DNA of 64,000 nt from Hyposmocoma kahamanoa (GCF_003589595.1 NW_020653713.1:6858691-6922690), one strand, 5' to 3'; positions 12,732 to 25,383 are shown, counted from the stretch's first letter. The notes: generated by a model not told the origin, from the sequence alone. Made by a program: numbers and translations.

Positions 12732-12914
12732 TAGGCATTTATGTTACGCGATAACTTGAGTACCGATTTTGACGAATCTTTAGTTGTTGGAAAGAGAGTA
12801 CATCAGGAGTGGTAATATTTAAATTTGAAGAAAACATTCCACCTCTAAGGGTGGTAAACCAGGTGATGAATTACTATTCAGGTCGGGTTTTTTAGTACTC
12901 TGTACTGAGATTAT
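12732..12914 (-). repeat. Family A repeat, truncated
   Basis: The plus strand shows ttacgcgataacttgag, ccgattttgacgaatctt, ccacctctaagggtgg and agtactctgtactgag, the reverse of the family. Confidence 0.8.
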
Positions 12915-13194
12915 TTACTTTTCAAATAAAGTTTACTAAATTTAGAAGAACACACATTCCTTTCCTGTATCCTGGGCAACAAATAGTGAGAACTTTAAAA
13001 TTAGGGAAATCCCTTCACCACGATGGTAAGCAATATCATGGATGGCATCGATACAACCAAAAGAAGACAAGAACACAAAAACAACCTTGAACCAGTCAAC
13101 AAACCAGTATTAGTAGGAAATTAAAATAATAATATTTTTTATTATTATTTAATATTATATATTTAACATTTTATATTTATTATTAGAATTAAAT

Positions 13195-13215
13195 TAGAAG
13201 ATATATATATATATA
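13195..13215. repeat. (AT)n microsatellite
   Basis: Short atatatatatatataaat run in a very AT-rich stretch. Confidence 0.7.
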
Positions 13216-14666
13216 AATATTTTACTTAGACAACCTTGGACAAATACAAAAAATAACAAATTATAATTACATATTATTCAAAATTACATCGTAGAGAAGC
13301 GAAACACGTGTCAAGTATATTTTTGGTGGTGGTTGTGATTATAGTTGCGTTAATGTTATTTATATATATTAATTTTACGTGGAGAGAAATTAAGTAAAAG
13401 AAATATTAAACTCAAGCACAGTTATTATGCACAATTTAACATTCACTGGCTTCGCCGAGTGGCAAAGTAATGTTACTTCTATTTTTGTTAATATGGATTT
13501 CCGTTACTTTTAACGCTTGTTTTTCGAATTAAAATTAAAATAAATGGTTAAAAAATACTGAGTAAAATAATATTGAAATCACGATTTTAACTTCAGTCAA
13601 TAAATGAACTAAGTTATAGTAGTTCATGTACTCACCGCCGAAGCATTTAGCCCGCACCATAAATTAGAAAACAATGAATAAAAAAAATACAGTCGGTTAA
13701 TATTTTCATTTTCAAATTAGATCAAAGTAAAAAGGTAAAATAGCTCAACAGTCTTTTGGAAAAAGTGTGTTTGTTATTTTGTGGTTTTCACTAGTGTTCC
13801 GCTAAATTTGCCGGTGTATGTACCAATTTTTTTAAAGTTGATAAAATAGACATTTTTCTGTAATTTTCTCTAAAATTGTTGCGAATGGTACAAAAACTGA
13901 CTACAAAAGAGTAGCTAGTGGTGAAAATCATCGTCGCGAGCGCAGACCGGTTTTATTAACCTTTTGTTGTGAAATTTTAAGTATATTCCACACATGTCCA
14001 TTGTAAGATAGTAACATATAATAAGTAAGATTTTTTCAATTTATTATACAATGTTATAGCCAAAAAGGCTGCGTGTTGACTTATGCACGAACAAATAAGT
14101 CTTCTTGATAATTTATAAACATTCTTATGATTTTTATTAATGAAGTCTTTGTTTCAAGCTCAATTTACATTGCCGCAAAACGGGATAGCAAACTTGTGTA
14201 ACCATAGCATAATGGACTTGTGTAATGAATGCATCGTGAATTGTGTAACGTACTAACTAGGTACGTCCCAAAATCCAAATCGCGCGTCTACCGGGACACA
14301 GTCTCGGGAATTCCTACAAGTTCGTTTTGCCATGTACAATTCTTTCACTTCCATTCCGTTCCGCAGCATTGTAAATTGAACCTTAGTCTGAGTGAGTAAA
14401 GATATTTTGTGTCTTATCCAAAAATATATGAACAACAGTAATCAAGAAAAATGTTCAACCAGAAAGAACAGGACGAGCTGAGTTTTCGTGATCTACAAGT
14501 AACACCCCTTACTTTTAACCATGAAGCAAACAATCTGAACAAGAAGCACAAGACACGTGTAAATCACACGGTTTAAGTTTGTTGCTGTCAATATGTGTGA
14601 CTGTCGCAGGGACGACTTCTTCCTGTTCTCCTGTTCTTGTCGAGTTGTGGAGTTTGATGGTGTTAC

Positions 14667-14744
14667 CTGGTGTTGGGCGTGCGCGGCGGGGTGCGCGGGG
14701 TGTCGCGGGGGGTCGCGGGGGTCGGGCGCGCGCGCCGCGCTCAT
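14667..14744 (-). CDS. Possible first coding exon of an unknown minus-strand gene
   Basis: On the minus strand, an ATG at 14744 opens 26 codons (MSAARAPDPRDPPRHPAHP ... HAQHQ) that end exactly at CAG|gtaaca, a good donor. Upstream is GC-rich with a short upstream frame (MQSGGGRR...). The composition (Pro/Ala/His/Arg) is not a recognised domain, and CpG-island DNA yields such frames by chance. No matching downstream exon was found. It could equally be a regulatory island. Confidence 0.2.
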
Positions 14745-14830
14745 GCTCAGCGCCGCGACACGCGCCGCCCGCCGCCACCCGACTGCATCGCCGCTCCACT
14801 ACCGCCCCACCACACTGCCACAAAAGCAAA

Positions 14831-15947
14831 ATAATATTTATAATAAATTACAAAAATTTAAATTAAATTAATTAATTAATTTTAATTTCCATTTTTTTCA
14901 ATTAATCAGAGTCGACACGCGAAGAAGAACAATAAATTTCTTTCTTCAGACAACAAACAGTCCAGTTTTGTTAGTAAACAATTTAGATTCTTAAAGGTTT
15001 GTCCAGTGGTTGAAAGTTGATTTTGAGTGCTTGTAAATGTCGTAAATTTTGAAAATGATTTTTTTCATAGATTCAATTTTGTTTTAATCAATGTTAAACT
15101 GTTACAATTTCAAAATTTTCAGCCGTTTTTGCTTTATCACAAAATCTAAAAAAATGGATTCTATTTAATTTCGATTGTTTTCAATAAATACTGAGTGAGG
15201 CTGTTACTAAGAGATATTAAAGATATTAATAAAAATGAAAGTAAATTAATTTGTTACTCCGCGAACCCAACGTGTTCAATGTCGCAGTAATATCAATTTA
15301 ATTTACTTCCATTTTTGTTAACATATGGACTTCCGCAAAGGAGCACCAGAATCTATCAATTACTAAAAGATATTAATTTAATTGTTTATTTATGTCTAAT
15401 TCTTATTCATTTAAATATAAACGTCACTTTATATTCTCACTGTTCATGTCCGGCTAGATGTGCCGGTGTATTATTATTACCTAGAATATAGTATGCACGA
15501 TCGATCTGAAACGTAGACGTAGTGTTCCATCAACCACACAAAGCATCGAGATTACCTACAATAAGGCTGATTTACTTAATATGTTTTCAATTACGTGCGT
15601 AATTCTTGGCCTTACACGATTCTTTCCGTATACATAAGTAATCATGCCAGACAGTCACACCAATTAATGGTTCAAAGAAGGTCCCTGTACGATGCGTAAT
15701 CCAATAAAACCAGACAAGAACCAATTTAGAAAGGTCCGTTAATTTTAGAGCACTTTTTAGTTTGTTTAGAGCCCTGAGTGCTAAACGCTCTGGGTAACCA
15801 AGGTTAAGGTAAGTAAGGTCCTCGATGTTCATACTGATGACTACTATCGTACGAAGTAGACTTTCATTTGAAATGTTATGTCTCTACATAAAACATTCTT
15901 AGCCTTCAAGTCACTCAGTGCCGGCTTTGCCTATGATCTGGCACAGA
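14831..15947. other. Gene-free AT-rich stretch
   Basis: Contains the string attaattaattaatttt near 14865; otherwise nothing recognised. Confidence 0.45.
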
Positions 15948-16431
15948 CAGGGCTGGGCAGTATTTGAATTACTTGTGATTGAAATACGTATTTAAAATAC
16001 AAATACGTATTTTGTATTTCAATTATTCCGGCAACGACATTTACACGTATATAAAGTATTCGTCTTGTATGAGAATATTAATAATAATTATACGTACTTC
16101 CTGCTCTGTAGTAAGGTTGTATTGATTGGTTTAACAGTTTTTTTACCTGGTAAAACTGAATAATTTAAAATTTCTTTTTCATGATATATATATTGTGGAA
16201 GGAAAAGACTTTGAAGGAAATGGATGGTTTCACATTTCGCGACAGGTATACTGATAAAGTATTTTGTAATTTGTATTTGTATTTTGTATTTTAAACACAC
16301 TCCAAGAAAGTATTTTATATTTCAAATACACCTCAAGAAAGCGTTTGGTATTTCGTATTTTAAATACATATAAGGAAGTATTTTGTAATTTGTATTTCAA
16401 TTAAGGCGTAGCATGTATTTTTCCCAGCCTA
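15948..16431. mobile_element. Non-autonomous hAT-like element
   Basis: The left end is cagggctgggcagtattt; the right end gtatttttcccagccta is its inverted form. The flanks carry 8-bp target duplications, ggcacaga (15940-15947) and ggtacaga (16432-16439), differing at one base. The interior is a set of alternating aaatacgtatttt-like runs and has no coding sequence. Confidence 0.75.
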
Positions 16432-16599
16432 GGTACAGAGTATGCGAAGCGCCCGTATGCAAGGTCTTAGAGGACGCCACTCGCAACGCTTCCAAAGAGC
16501 CTGCGTAGCTCGCGGCGTAAGCGAAGCAAACGGGCTACTGCTTCCTCACATTTCTTTTCTATGCTAAGTATAGTAGAGAGGGAAATGAGCAGACTAGCC

Positions 16600-17420
16600 A
16601 CTGGATGGAAGCTAGTCATCGTCGCTCATGGACGTCTGTAACATCAGATAAGCTGCCTATGCGTTGACAGCCTTTGAGAGCCCTGTTGACACGCTTTTTG
16701 AAGAACCCCATGTCATAGCGCAAACGAAATACTTCAGGAGGAAGATCTTTCCACACCTTGCAGGTTCAAGGAAGAAACAAACGTAATGCCAGCGTGGTCT
16801 TAGAATACCAGGCATCTATGATGTGGGGATGAGCTCTACTCCTTTGGCGGGAGGTGCAACGTTGGAAACAAGACGGTGGCGCCAGTTCGAAAAGTTCCTC
16901 TGAGCACTCCCCATTTTAAAGACGGTAGAACACACACAGAGAGCCAACGTCTCTCCGTAGACTAAGGGACTCCAAACCGTCTGTAAGTTTGAGAGCATCG
17001 ACAATACGAACAGCCCTACGTTGAATGGAATCAAGTGGATCAAGCTGGTATTTGGGAGCTCCTGCCCTGAGATGCGAGTAATATTCCATGTGAAGCCGTA
17101 CTTGTGGTTTATACACCAGAAGTCGGTGTCCCAGTGAGAAATATTGCTTAGCTCTATTGAGCACTCCGAGTATTTTTGACACCAGTTTGGCTTTGCTCTC
17201 CAAATGACCCCGGAACTGGACTTCATGGAACTGGACTCCAAGTATGCCAATACTCTCAGAGGTGGTAAGAGCAGTGCTCTGAAACTTGGCGCTAGAACAA
17301 ATGGGTTTTTTTAGCGATGAACGCGCAGACTTGTGTCTTTGCGGGGTTAAATTGGACAAGACTCTGTCGGCCCCATTCCGAGACCTGCTCCAAAGAAGTC
17401 TCGATTTAGGACACAAGTTA
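16600..17420 (-). pseudogene. Jockey-type LINE reverse-transcriptase remnant (C-terminal part)
   Basis: Read on the minus strand, the fragment starts near QFNPAKTQVCAFIAKK and continues IGILGVQFHEVQFRGHLE, KLVSKILGVLNRAKQYFS, YKPQVRLHMEYYSHLRAGAP, IQRRAVRIVDALKLT, SLCVFYRL and then ECSEELFELAPPS, LPPEVFRLRYDMGFFKKRVN. This order is that of the thumb/C-terminal region of insect jockey-clade reverse transcriptases. The frame changes near 17280 and stops occur near 16916 and 16760. It is a dead, 5'-truncated copy. Confidence 0.9.
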
Positions 17421-17874
17421 CAATCTGATTTATTCCACTTTGTGATATTTGTTGATATTTCTACGATCTTTACAGTGGGCATCACCGGCACTGTCATCCA
17501 ACATCATTTTGTAGTTGCAACAGTTGCACCCGAATTTCCGATCACTGGGGGAATATCGCGTGCCTACTAGAGGGCCTGGTTATTGATTGCACTCGGGCGC
17601 TGCATGAGCTAACGCCGGGCCTGGTGTCACTAATAAAAGCCACCAGTTGTTACTTATATGGAAAAGCTGAAACTTTCTAGTTTATACGTTCAAAGCATAG
17701 GTTTAATTTTATATAACAAATTAAAATAAACTTACGTTTTTTTTCTTAAATTTATTTTACTTTATAATTTTTTTACTTTATTATCATTTATTTTACTTGC
17801 TCTCGTTAAACGTTTTACCTTTCCAGGGTCGATATAAGGCTTTGGTGTTTTGTGTGTGTAGTATGGTAGGACCA

Positions 17875-18015
17875 ATTTGGGAAATGAAAAAGGAAATTAA
17901 ATTGATTCTGATATGGATGTTCTAGGTACTGCACCTGAGTGAACTCGTTGCTCTGGTACACATAGATACAGGACAGTCCCTAATATGAGACTAGGTAATT
18001 AGTGTGATTGTCTGG
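17875..18015 (+). repeat. Degenerate SINE body
   Basis: The body ttgggaaatgaaaaagg, gaactcgttgctctggta and caggacagtccc aligns with 61950-62060; the head is not recognisable. Confidence 0.5.
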
Positions 18016-18919
18016 TTCATTATTATTATCATCATCATCAATTCAAGGTCGTTTTCGCTATACACTATACGAGTAGAAATTGCATTAGTGCTAATGATCG
18101 TTTTTTCAAGCTTCAGCTTTCACAAAACACAAATTAGTTTACAAAACCTGTTGTTCAGTACGTACAAGTATGGAATGTAACATTTAAATTTATCGATAGT
18201 TTGAAGTCGAGTACGTGAACAAATGAATTAGAACCTTACTTAACAAACACTTCGACCGCCACAGAAACAAGAAAACCAGAAAAAGCCTAAAAATAAGTAG
18301 ATTTCAATGTTCGCTACACGACCAAAATAAACGATCGATTAGAAAAATGTCGCGACGCACCGGGTCATATCTAAAACCGACCATAAATATCAATTACACG
18401 CGACTTTCACACAAAGAAAGTAAACATTTACAAACGAGAGAGGCTGGTAATAATTTATAAAGGTAATTCATATACAAATGGGCGGCAGGCTTGCGGCCGG
18501 AGGTTAATGGCGCACGCGCAGCCGTCGAAAGTTGTTTGTCGGGTGTGCTTAGTGCGATACGGATACGGGGCGACATCACAACGACACCGACGAATTGTCA
18601 TTACGGTGGTCTTGCGTCGAGCTTAACATTATTACAACTATTACTACCGGTACCTAATTACTATGTGCCGGCTATACAATACAAACACTAAAGTATAAAT
18701 TCTTGGCCCCAGAAATTAAAAAAACCAAATCAAGCGCCAACTCATACCATATTACCATTGACCTACCTGAAATGGACGTCGGGTTCTCACTTAAAAGTGT
18801 CCTATCCAAAAGAGAAATAAATCGAAAAAAGAGGAACAATCGCGTGTCAGTCTTCATTTGATAGACCGACAGCGCGCTTGTCAATCATACCGTACTGTAT
18901 GATGAAATAAAAAATAATT
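18016..18919. other. Gene-free stretch with a small GC-rich patch
   Basis: 18480-18600 is a unique GC-rich patch (ttgcggccggaggttaatgg). The piece 18770-18850 shares ggacgtcgggt...cttcattt with 61325-61425, a short dispersed repeat. Confidence 0.4.
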
Positions 18920-19015
18920 ATTGGTAGGCGTATACTGCAATAAATTGCATATATTTGTTTTTTCAAACAAACCAACGTTTCGGGCTCTTTGCAGAAAACA
19001 TGGTCACGGCTGACT
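18920..19015 (-). repeat. Family E repeat copy
   Basis: The reverse complement reads cagccgtgaccatg ... gagcccgaaacgttgg, tttgaaaaaacaaatata, matching 20280-20350. Confidence 0.6.
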
Positions 19016-19411
19016 GAAAAACAAATATTTAGATTTAGATCAGATTTTTTTTTCATTTCTAAATGAAATTGTTTTTAAGTTAATATTTCTTTCTACTAAT
19101 TTGGTTATATTTATCTATAATTAGGATAAGGAAAACTTTGAGAATTAAACCCCGACTAAAAAAGAGGGGACTTATAAGTTTGAAGCCTCTGTCTATACAT
19201 GTCTCTGTCCGTGCATAGTAGTTACCAAACGGACGGACTGATCTCAAAACGGTTTTACTATTTCAACGCTGATTGTTCTGGATTGTTCTTAGCTATGTCT
19301 GATAAACATTGGTTCAGCTATTTAAAGATCGTTAGCTCTTTTCCCTGTCAGTGATAAAATAAATATTCATTTTACTTCCCCTTATCAGATCGACTTGAAG
19401 TTTGGTATGCA

Positions 19412-19783
19412 TAGTGTTGGGTCATGGAAAATTTTCCATTTTGAAAAAAAAAATTATTTTCAGGAAAATAAATATTTTTCCGAATATTTTTCCAATATTT
19501 TTCTACATTTGACGTTGACACTTGTCAAAGGTTGAAGTTACTGAACGAAACCATTAAAAAGCCATTAAAAAGTTATTTATTCGATCTTGTGAAATCATTT
19601 TAAATTTCATTATTCTCTAAGTGGCTTTAGCTATACAAGTTTATTTTATAATTAAAACTAAATAAAACTTCAGATGTTTCTAAACGTAGAACATATGGGA
19701 ATTCGAAATTTTATTTTTCCAATTTTTCCAATTTATGAGAATTCTTCACTATTTGAAAATTTTCGGAAAATTACCCAACAGTA
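19412..19783. mobile_element. Non-autonomous hAT-like element
   Basis: The ends are tagtgttgggt and acccaacagta (10 of 11 inverted matches), with flanking 8-bp duplications ggtatgca (19404-19411) and ggtacgca (19784-19791). It is 372 bp, with sub-terminal ggaaaattttcc-type runs and no transposase. Confidence 0.8.
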
Positions 19784-20279
19784 GGTACGCAGCATCCAGG
19801 ACATTCTGCAAACCTACCCAACTCGTTAAATTTTGAGCACAGATTTTTGTGTCTAAGTTTTTAAAATTTTAATTGTTATTAATTGAATGTGCATTCTCAA
19901 AAATCAGTCAAAAATCTTCGTGTTACGATGTAAAACCACTCCAGAAAGAGTTTTTGATAGTAAGTCACTTTATATTGGAAAAGTATCTCATCCCAATATC
20001 CAGTAAATAATAAGTATAAAGATAATAAGTAAGTTTCACATCAAAACAATTAAAATATGAAGAATATTTCGTCAATGTTATTGAATGAGGTTCTCTAGTT
20101 TTGCTACCAGATGGCGGCACATGGACCGAAGTTATTTTTAATTTGTTATATGTATGTTCATCTAATTCCGATGAAAGTATATTGTTATTCCAATAGTAAT
20201 TATATGCTTTAACGAGTTTTTACTTTTTGGCGATTGTAACACATTTCGTTTTTATCCTTTTTTTATCGTTGGTTGGCTG

Positions 20280-20430
20280 AAAATAAGCCATGACCATGGG
20301 ACCTGTAAAGGGCCTGAAACGTCGGTGTGTTTGAAAAAACAAATATACGCGATTTAAATCCGGAGAAATAGTTTCATTTCCTATGTGTAACAATCGCGAA
20401 AACCTAAGAACTCGATATCATACGTATTTT
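20280..20430 (+). repeat. Family E repeat copy
   Basis: Contains catgggacctgtaaag, ggcctgaaacgtcgg, tttgaaaaaacaaatata, gatttaaatccgg, ttcatttcctatgtg and aaaacctaagaactcgat, the same blocks as 480-615. Confidence 0.7.
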
Positions 20431-21959
20431 TTTTAATTTACTTTGTTACTTTGTCAAAATTATAATTTTTCGAATTTCGTATCCTAAGGATGCTATAGAA
20501 GCACTAAACTATCCAACATAAATATTGAAACAGGAATATCTACGTTTTGACAGATGCTACGCAGATACCTATCGCCTAGGTGGCACCACTTGGCGGTACA
20601 ATTTTTTTAAAGACCATCATTGTTTACCAGCTCTCGCATTTACCCCGTCTCATTAACCCCCTCTAAATTTATAATCGCTACCCTGTCATCCGCTACCTGC
20701 CCCACTATATTCAGACCTCCATCATAAACTCTTGTTTTTTATACAACATAAGAAAACAGAAATGTCTTTGTAAACAGATTAATAATACAATTTACAAGTA
20801 AACATACAGCCGTCTCGCTCCTCGCATTAAAACTTCGCAAAAAAATAAACATACCTACGAATTGTGTATATAGGTTTTGGTATAATTAAATTGGATTTTT
20901 GTTCTAAAAGCTTACGTTGCAACCAGTGTACGTAGAACTATATAATATTCCGATCTGCGTCTATGATACATACTCGTATGAGATTGGTGCAATGTGGCAG
21001 AGATCTGAGTACAGTGGGCGCTAGACTGCAGGCGCAGGGAAATCGGTCAAGGTCACCGCAGTGACAGAGGCCGAGTTTAAATCGTTACACACACGGCAGC
21101 ACTTACCGTAAAAATTTGGATTGATTTTTTTAAATTATAGAATAGGTAATGGATATGGCACACTGTCATAGTAAATTTTATATCAACATGTATAATTAAG
21201 TAAAATGTTGCGATATTTATGAATATGGCGTGAAATACGTAACAATATGCAAAGTAATAATTCATATATAATATTTGGCAGCTGAACAAGTGCATCTCGT
21301 GATTTTATTGAACTAGATGGATATATTCATATCGAGACGGTACACAGCCTAGAGACAAAAACAACAAAAAGTATACTATATTCTTTTAAGTAAAAAACAA
21401 GTGTATTATAATTAGAAAAATAAAAGGTAAAACCACATCTGACGCAAAGGGGCCGGCTGGGCATGCGCAGTCGACTGTTCCTGTAATAGCATTAAATCTT
21501 CAAAATACCAATTTTCAACGAATATTCATGAATAAAGCTTTGATTGGCAACCAATTATTAGTTATCATCTTAATTTACATCTACAATCACATACATAATG
21601 TTACAACTAGAAACTTTAGGAAAAAGATAGTTGAACAAAAGAAACTTGACAGCACCTGTCTTTCAGGCTGCATCTGACTCTTGCTTATGTCAATACTGGA
21701 TATAGAGAATACAAGGAATCGTGAAAGAAAAGAAAACGTAAGACGAATAGACCCTATGTTCTATTCTATATCATCCTGAGATGAAACCAGGAAAAACGAA
21801 AGAAAATTTGGTGGAAAACAACATTTGTCTACTCACACGGTTTTCGCAGCGGGGCCACACCACCACTATCACTTGGTACTATCACGGCACAACCTATTCT
21901 AATCACTTTGCAAAAGAAAAACTCACTTTTTCACCTATTTTCGCAGTTTTCAGCGACGA
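20431..21959. other. Gene-free AT-rich stretch
   Basis: No recognised feature; short ORFs only. Confidence 0.45.
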
Positions 21960-22235
21960 TTGAAAGCTGCGGGGCCGGACCGCGGTGACACTTGTCATGT
22001 GCAGGATTTGATCGGGTGTTTCCGGTGTAGGTCGGGTGTGTTCGGGATATTTCGCGCGAGGTTGTCTGCCGTCGGGTGGTATTGATCGGGCGCGCGATGA
22101 GGCGCCCGGCGGCCGGTCGTCGGTGGCGCCCCCGCGCGCGCTAATGAGACCTGATAGCCGTCCATTATTTAGCAGCCTCCGAGACGTGCGGTACGCGAAA
22201 TTAATGGCCATTTTATTGATTTATTACTCCCAGAA
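21960..22235. promoter_or_regulatory. GC-rich island flanked by homeodomain-type sites
   Basis: A CpG-rich core (gcgcccggcggccggtcg, near 22103) is followed at 22201-22227 by ttaatggcca and ttttattgatttattac, which are Hox/Cdx-like motifs. It is unique in the window and resembles a conserved regulatory block. Confidence 0.35.
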
Positions 22236-23219
22236 TTAAAGATTGATTACGGAAAAGCATTGCCTAATCTGTCTAAGATTATTTGAATCGTAATGAAAAA
22301 GTTTTCCGATAATTTCGTTCAAAAGTTGTTTTTTCGAAACAGGTCAATCGTCTAAGAAGATATACTTTATTGAGGTTCTATTTAGTTTAAGAAAGTAAAA
22401 CAGAATGTTCTGTCTGGCGTAATGCATACACAAAGCAAGGTATTATTAATACTTGTGTGGTTACATTGTAATACTTGTGGTAGAGCTACGAATTTTACTA
22501 GAACTCATCGCCGACTCACAACATTACAACCAGAATAATATTGAAGTAATGAATAAAGCAATGTGCTAGTGTCAAAACTGTAGCCTACATTCCTAATTCA
22601 AATTAAGGGACAGACTATATAGCACATCACTTCAAAAGTAGCCTAGAGGAATGTCGGAAGATCACAGATCTGTCTATGCTTCATAGGGTTGCTAATGGGA
22701 CTCTAGGTGTGGCTCTGTTGGATGGGCTGCATTTTAGTTCTTACGCGATACATGCGCCGCCCTTGAGTATTCACTATATCACCATCAAATAATAACAATC
22801 CATTACACAGCATGTGTCGCTACAATGTCTGTACTGGAATAGATTTTGATATATTTTCACAAAGCTTAAACAATTTTGAAAGAAGTCTTCAATTTTTGTA
22901 TTTTTTTTATTATTCATTTTTTATTTACTTAATTTTTCATATTTTTTTCATATCACTTTAATTAGCTGTGCACAATTATATTTTTTTTTTGGATAAGCTG
23001 TGTAATTCCAATAATAAAAATAAAAAGCAATTGGTGTAGTGGATAGAAGTCGCAAATGGTTCTGCTGATAATGTTATTCTAACGAAATGTGACTTGTGTA
23101 TGTGTAATGTACATTGCATAAATAAATAAATAAATAAAAGGACTTTAACACCTGCTTAATAAACTTTAAGAAAATATAAGATACACTCAATATAATCGGA
23201 AAGCACCCTCAGAGCGCCA
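22236..23219. other. Gene-free AT-rich stretch
   Basis: Nothing recognised except the LINE-like tail and microsatellite at about 23030-23140. Confidence 0.45.
23119..23140. repeat. (TAAA)n microsatellite
   Basis: Short aaataaataaataaata run at the 3' end of what looks like a LINE-like tail (from about 23030). Confidence 0.8.
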
Positions 23220-23480
23220 CCTCTCTTGAAACAGCCACAGATGTAAGGAATCTCGTTCCACTCTATCAGTTCTCCATCGATGTCACCCCCACACCCCGCA
23301 TCCCCCAGCGCCAGATCGAGTGCACTTGTTTTTCACTGTCTGTCGGCTAATTGCGCCATTTTTCATTTGCACCTCCCCCGATCACCCACAAGCCCCCCGT
23401 AGACACCCTCCGACATGCCGGCAGCACGACTACGTCTTCAGTCACCTTATTAATTACTGTATCAATCTCGATTATAGCCG
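23220..23480. promoter_or_regulatory. C-rich unique island
   Basis: Pyrimidine-rich blocks (caccctccgacatgccgg, cccacaccccgcatccccca) with atttttcatttgcacc, unlike the surrounding repeats. No ORF with codon character. Confidence 0.25.
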
Positions 23481-23559
23481 CTTTTAACAGTTCTTTGTTG
23501 ATATTCACATTAAAAGTGCCGCTTTTAACAGCTTTTTGTTGATATTCACATTAAAAGTT
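23478..23559. repeat. 41-bp tandem duplication
   Basis: Two adjacent units starting ccgcttttaacag and ending cacattaaaagt, differing at only two or three bases, at the right edge of a GC-rich unique island. Confidence 0.95.
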
Positions 23560-24069
23560 TACGTTGAAAGCAAACAATAGAAGGTAAAAAATGCTTACGG
23601 TTCTAATCAAAATAGAACAGCAATGAACTGAAATTCTCCAGAAAATGGAAAGATATTGCATAAGCGTTTATTCAGCTGTAACGTCCGGACACTCGGGGTG
23701 CGTGTCCGCTCCACGTGGAACACATTTGGGGTAAGTGACCACGGCACTGACAGGGCGCGGGGGCGATAACCGATTTCATCATACTCTCACTCACTGAAAT
23801 TCAAAACTTTTAATGGCCAGTAAACGTATATAATACAGAAAACGTCTGGGATGGTGCAATTATGCGCAACTAGTAATTGATTATGAGTCTCGCGACTCGT
23901 GTAAATGTCGTGACAACCAAGTTAGCGTGATTAACGGGAATCTATTATTATCAGTCCGTAGACAACATTAATTAATGCTTAGTGTGCATAAATGAAAATC
24001 GTAGCCATTGAAGTAACGAAGTATTAATAACCACATTAATAACGTTAAATCCCTCTCCTGTGAAATTTG
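23560..24069. other. Gene-free stretch
   Basis: A GC-richer part at 23690-23780 contains ccacgtgg (E-box) and a CpG-rich run; otherwise nothing. Confidence 0.4.
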
Positions 24070-24187
24070 GTACAGTCAAGAGCACGTCAAGCTTGACACT
24101 TTGTACTCTGGACCGTTCTTATCGTAAGCAGCATAGAGTTGGATTTAAGTCTTAAGTGTCAAGCTTGACGTGCTCTTGACCCTGTAC
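24070..24187. mobile_element. MITE, 118 bp, copy 2
   Basis: Same family as 4399-4514: gtacagtcaagagcacgtca at the left, tgacgtgctcttgac at the right, with the shared centre gttcttatcgtaagc. The right end has a small insertion (cct) before gtac. Confidence 0.85.
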
Positions 24188-24560
24188 TATATAAGCGGAT
24201 TTGCACTATCCCCGATGAAATACTAGATTTCAAAGAAAGAAAGAAAACTCTTTACTGCACAAGCACAGATACGCATAAAAAAACCAAAAAAACACAAAAA
24301 AACCAAAGGAATAATAATAAAAAAAATTAAAACAATTTACATGATTGCATAATTTTGATTCTGACCGACTTATTAATGCACGCTCATATTATTGAAAAAC
24401 GAAACATGTTACACCTGGTTTAGTCTGTCGAAGTGCATGTGAGTGAATGTATTTCTTCAATCTTTGTATGCCTTCTGTTTGACCGGACACAGAGCAACTA
24501 TACTTATTTTATACATGTCAGCTTCTATATTTCTATGTTTTCACAAATAAATGAATTTTT

Positions 24561-24840
24561 CACCTCACTAGCTCAGAAAGGCTTTCTTTCTCATTAGAAA
24601 TCTGCGCGCAAAAGCGTTTTCTGCACGCTAGCGTGGAAAAGGTTTTTGAAATTCGAACTTGACGATGGACTGTGGTGTGGTGCACCAAACTTTTCCTTTC
24701 AATGAAAAAAGATAATGACAGTGTTCAACTACGCGATTTGTCGTACATTACTTATTTATGTAATATAAATCCGTTGCTCTATTTTATTCTTATTATGGTT
24801 GACATTAAATTGACAATGTTAATTACTTGTGTTTATTAAA
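24561..24840 (+). repeat. Dispersed repeat D, copy 2
   Basis: Same order of blocks as 10746-11020, differing by scattered substitutions and a small insertion (gtgtggtgcacc). Same orientation. Confidence 0.8.
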
Positions 24841-25157
24841 TTATTTTAATTCGTGAAAGAACTAAAATAATTTCAATAATCGCACAAAATAAAAATACAA
24901 GACAACCGCGATAACAAAAAGTGTATACACAACAATAGACACGTGAAATACTTATAATATGCCAATAAATTATAATATTTTTTTAACAAATTTGATATGA
25001 AATATGTATTTTTGTGATCTATTTCCTTTAAATGTAATTTGTGGCAAATAAAGCTCCCTTTTAGTTTAGAATACTAGTAATTAAACCTTATAATATACCA
25101 TCTACCGATCATTCATAAAACTCAATGTTAGTAGTATTAAGAAAAGAAAAGCGAAAG

Positions 25158-25362
25158 AATTCGTCCAGGGAAGTACTGCCACCTCACCTATTTCTGCCGC
25201 CAAGCAGAAATGTGAGCATTAGGTGTGTTAAGGTTTTGAAGGGTAAAGGTGCTGGTGAAATTACAGGCAATCTTTGGCACTGTAACTGTTATGGACAGGT
25301 GTGTCGCTTACCACCAGGCGCACGACTTGTTCGTCCCATCACTAAAGATTATAAAAAATAAT
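25158..25362 (+). repeat. Family B repeat (internal deletion)
   Basis: Begins gaattcgtccagggaagt and ends cccatcactaaagattataa plus an A tail. The middle (between attacaggc and ggcactgtaac) is missing. It is followed after 21 bp by an opposite copy. Confidence 0.9.
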
Positions 25363-25383
25363 TAAAAATCAACAATTTTTCTA

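Larger units (their letters stand above)
11931..14640. other. Gene-free AT-rich stretch
   Basis: Very AT-rich, with one family A fragment (12732-12914) and an (AT)n run. No gene seen. Confidence 0.5.

Noticed and set aside
15948..16431. Simple microsatellite of aaatac/gtattt
   Set aside because: Defined ends and an 8-bp target duplication show a transposon with internal modules instead.
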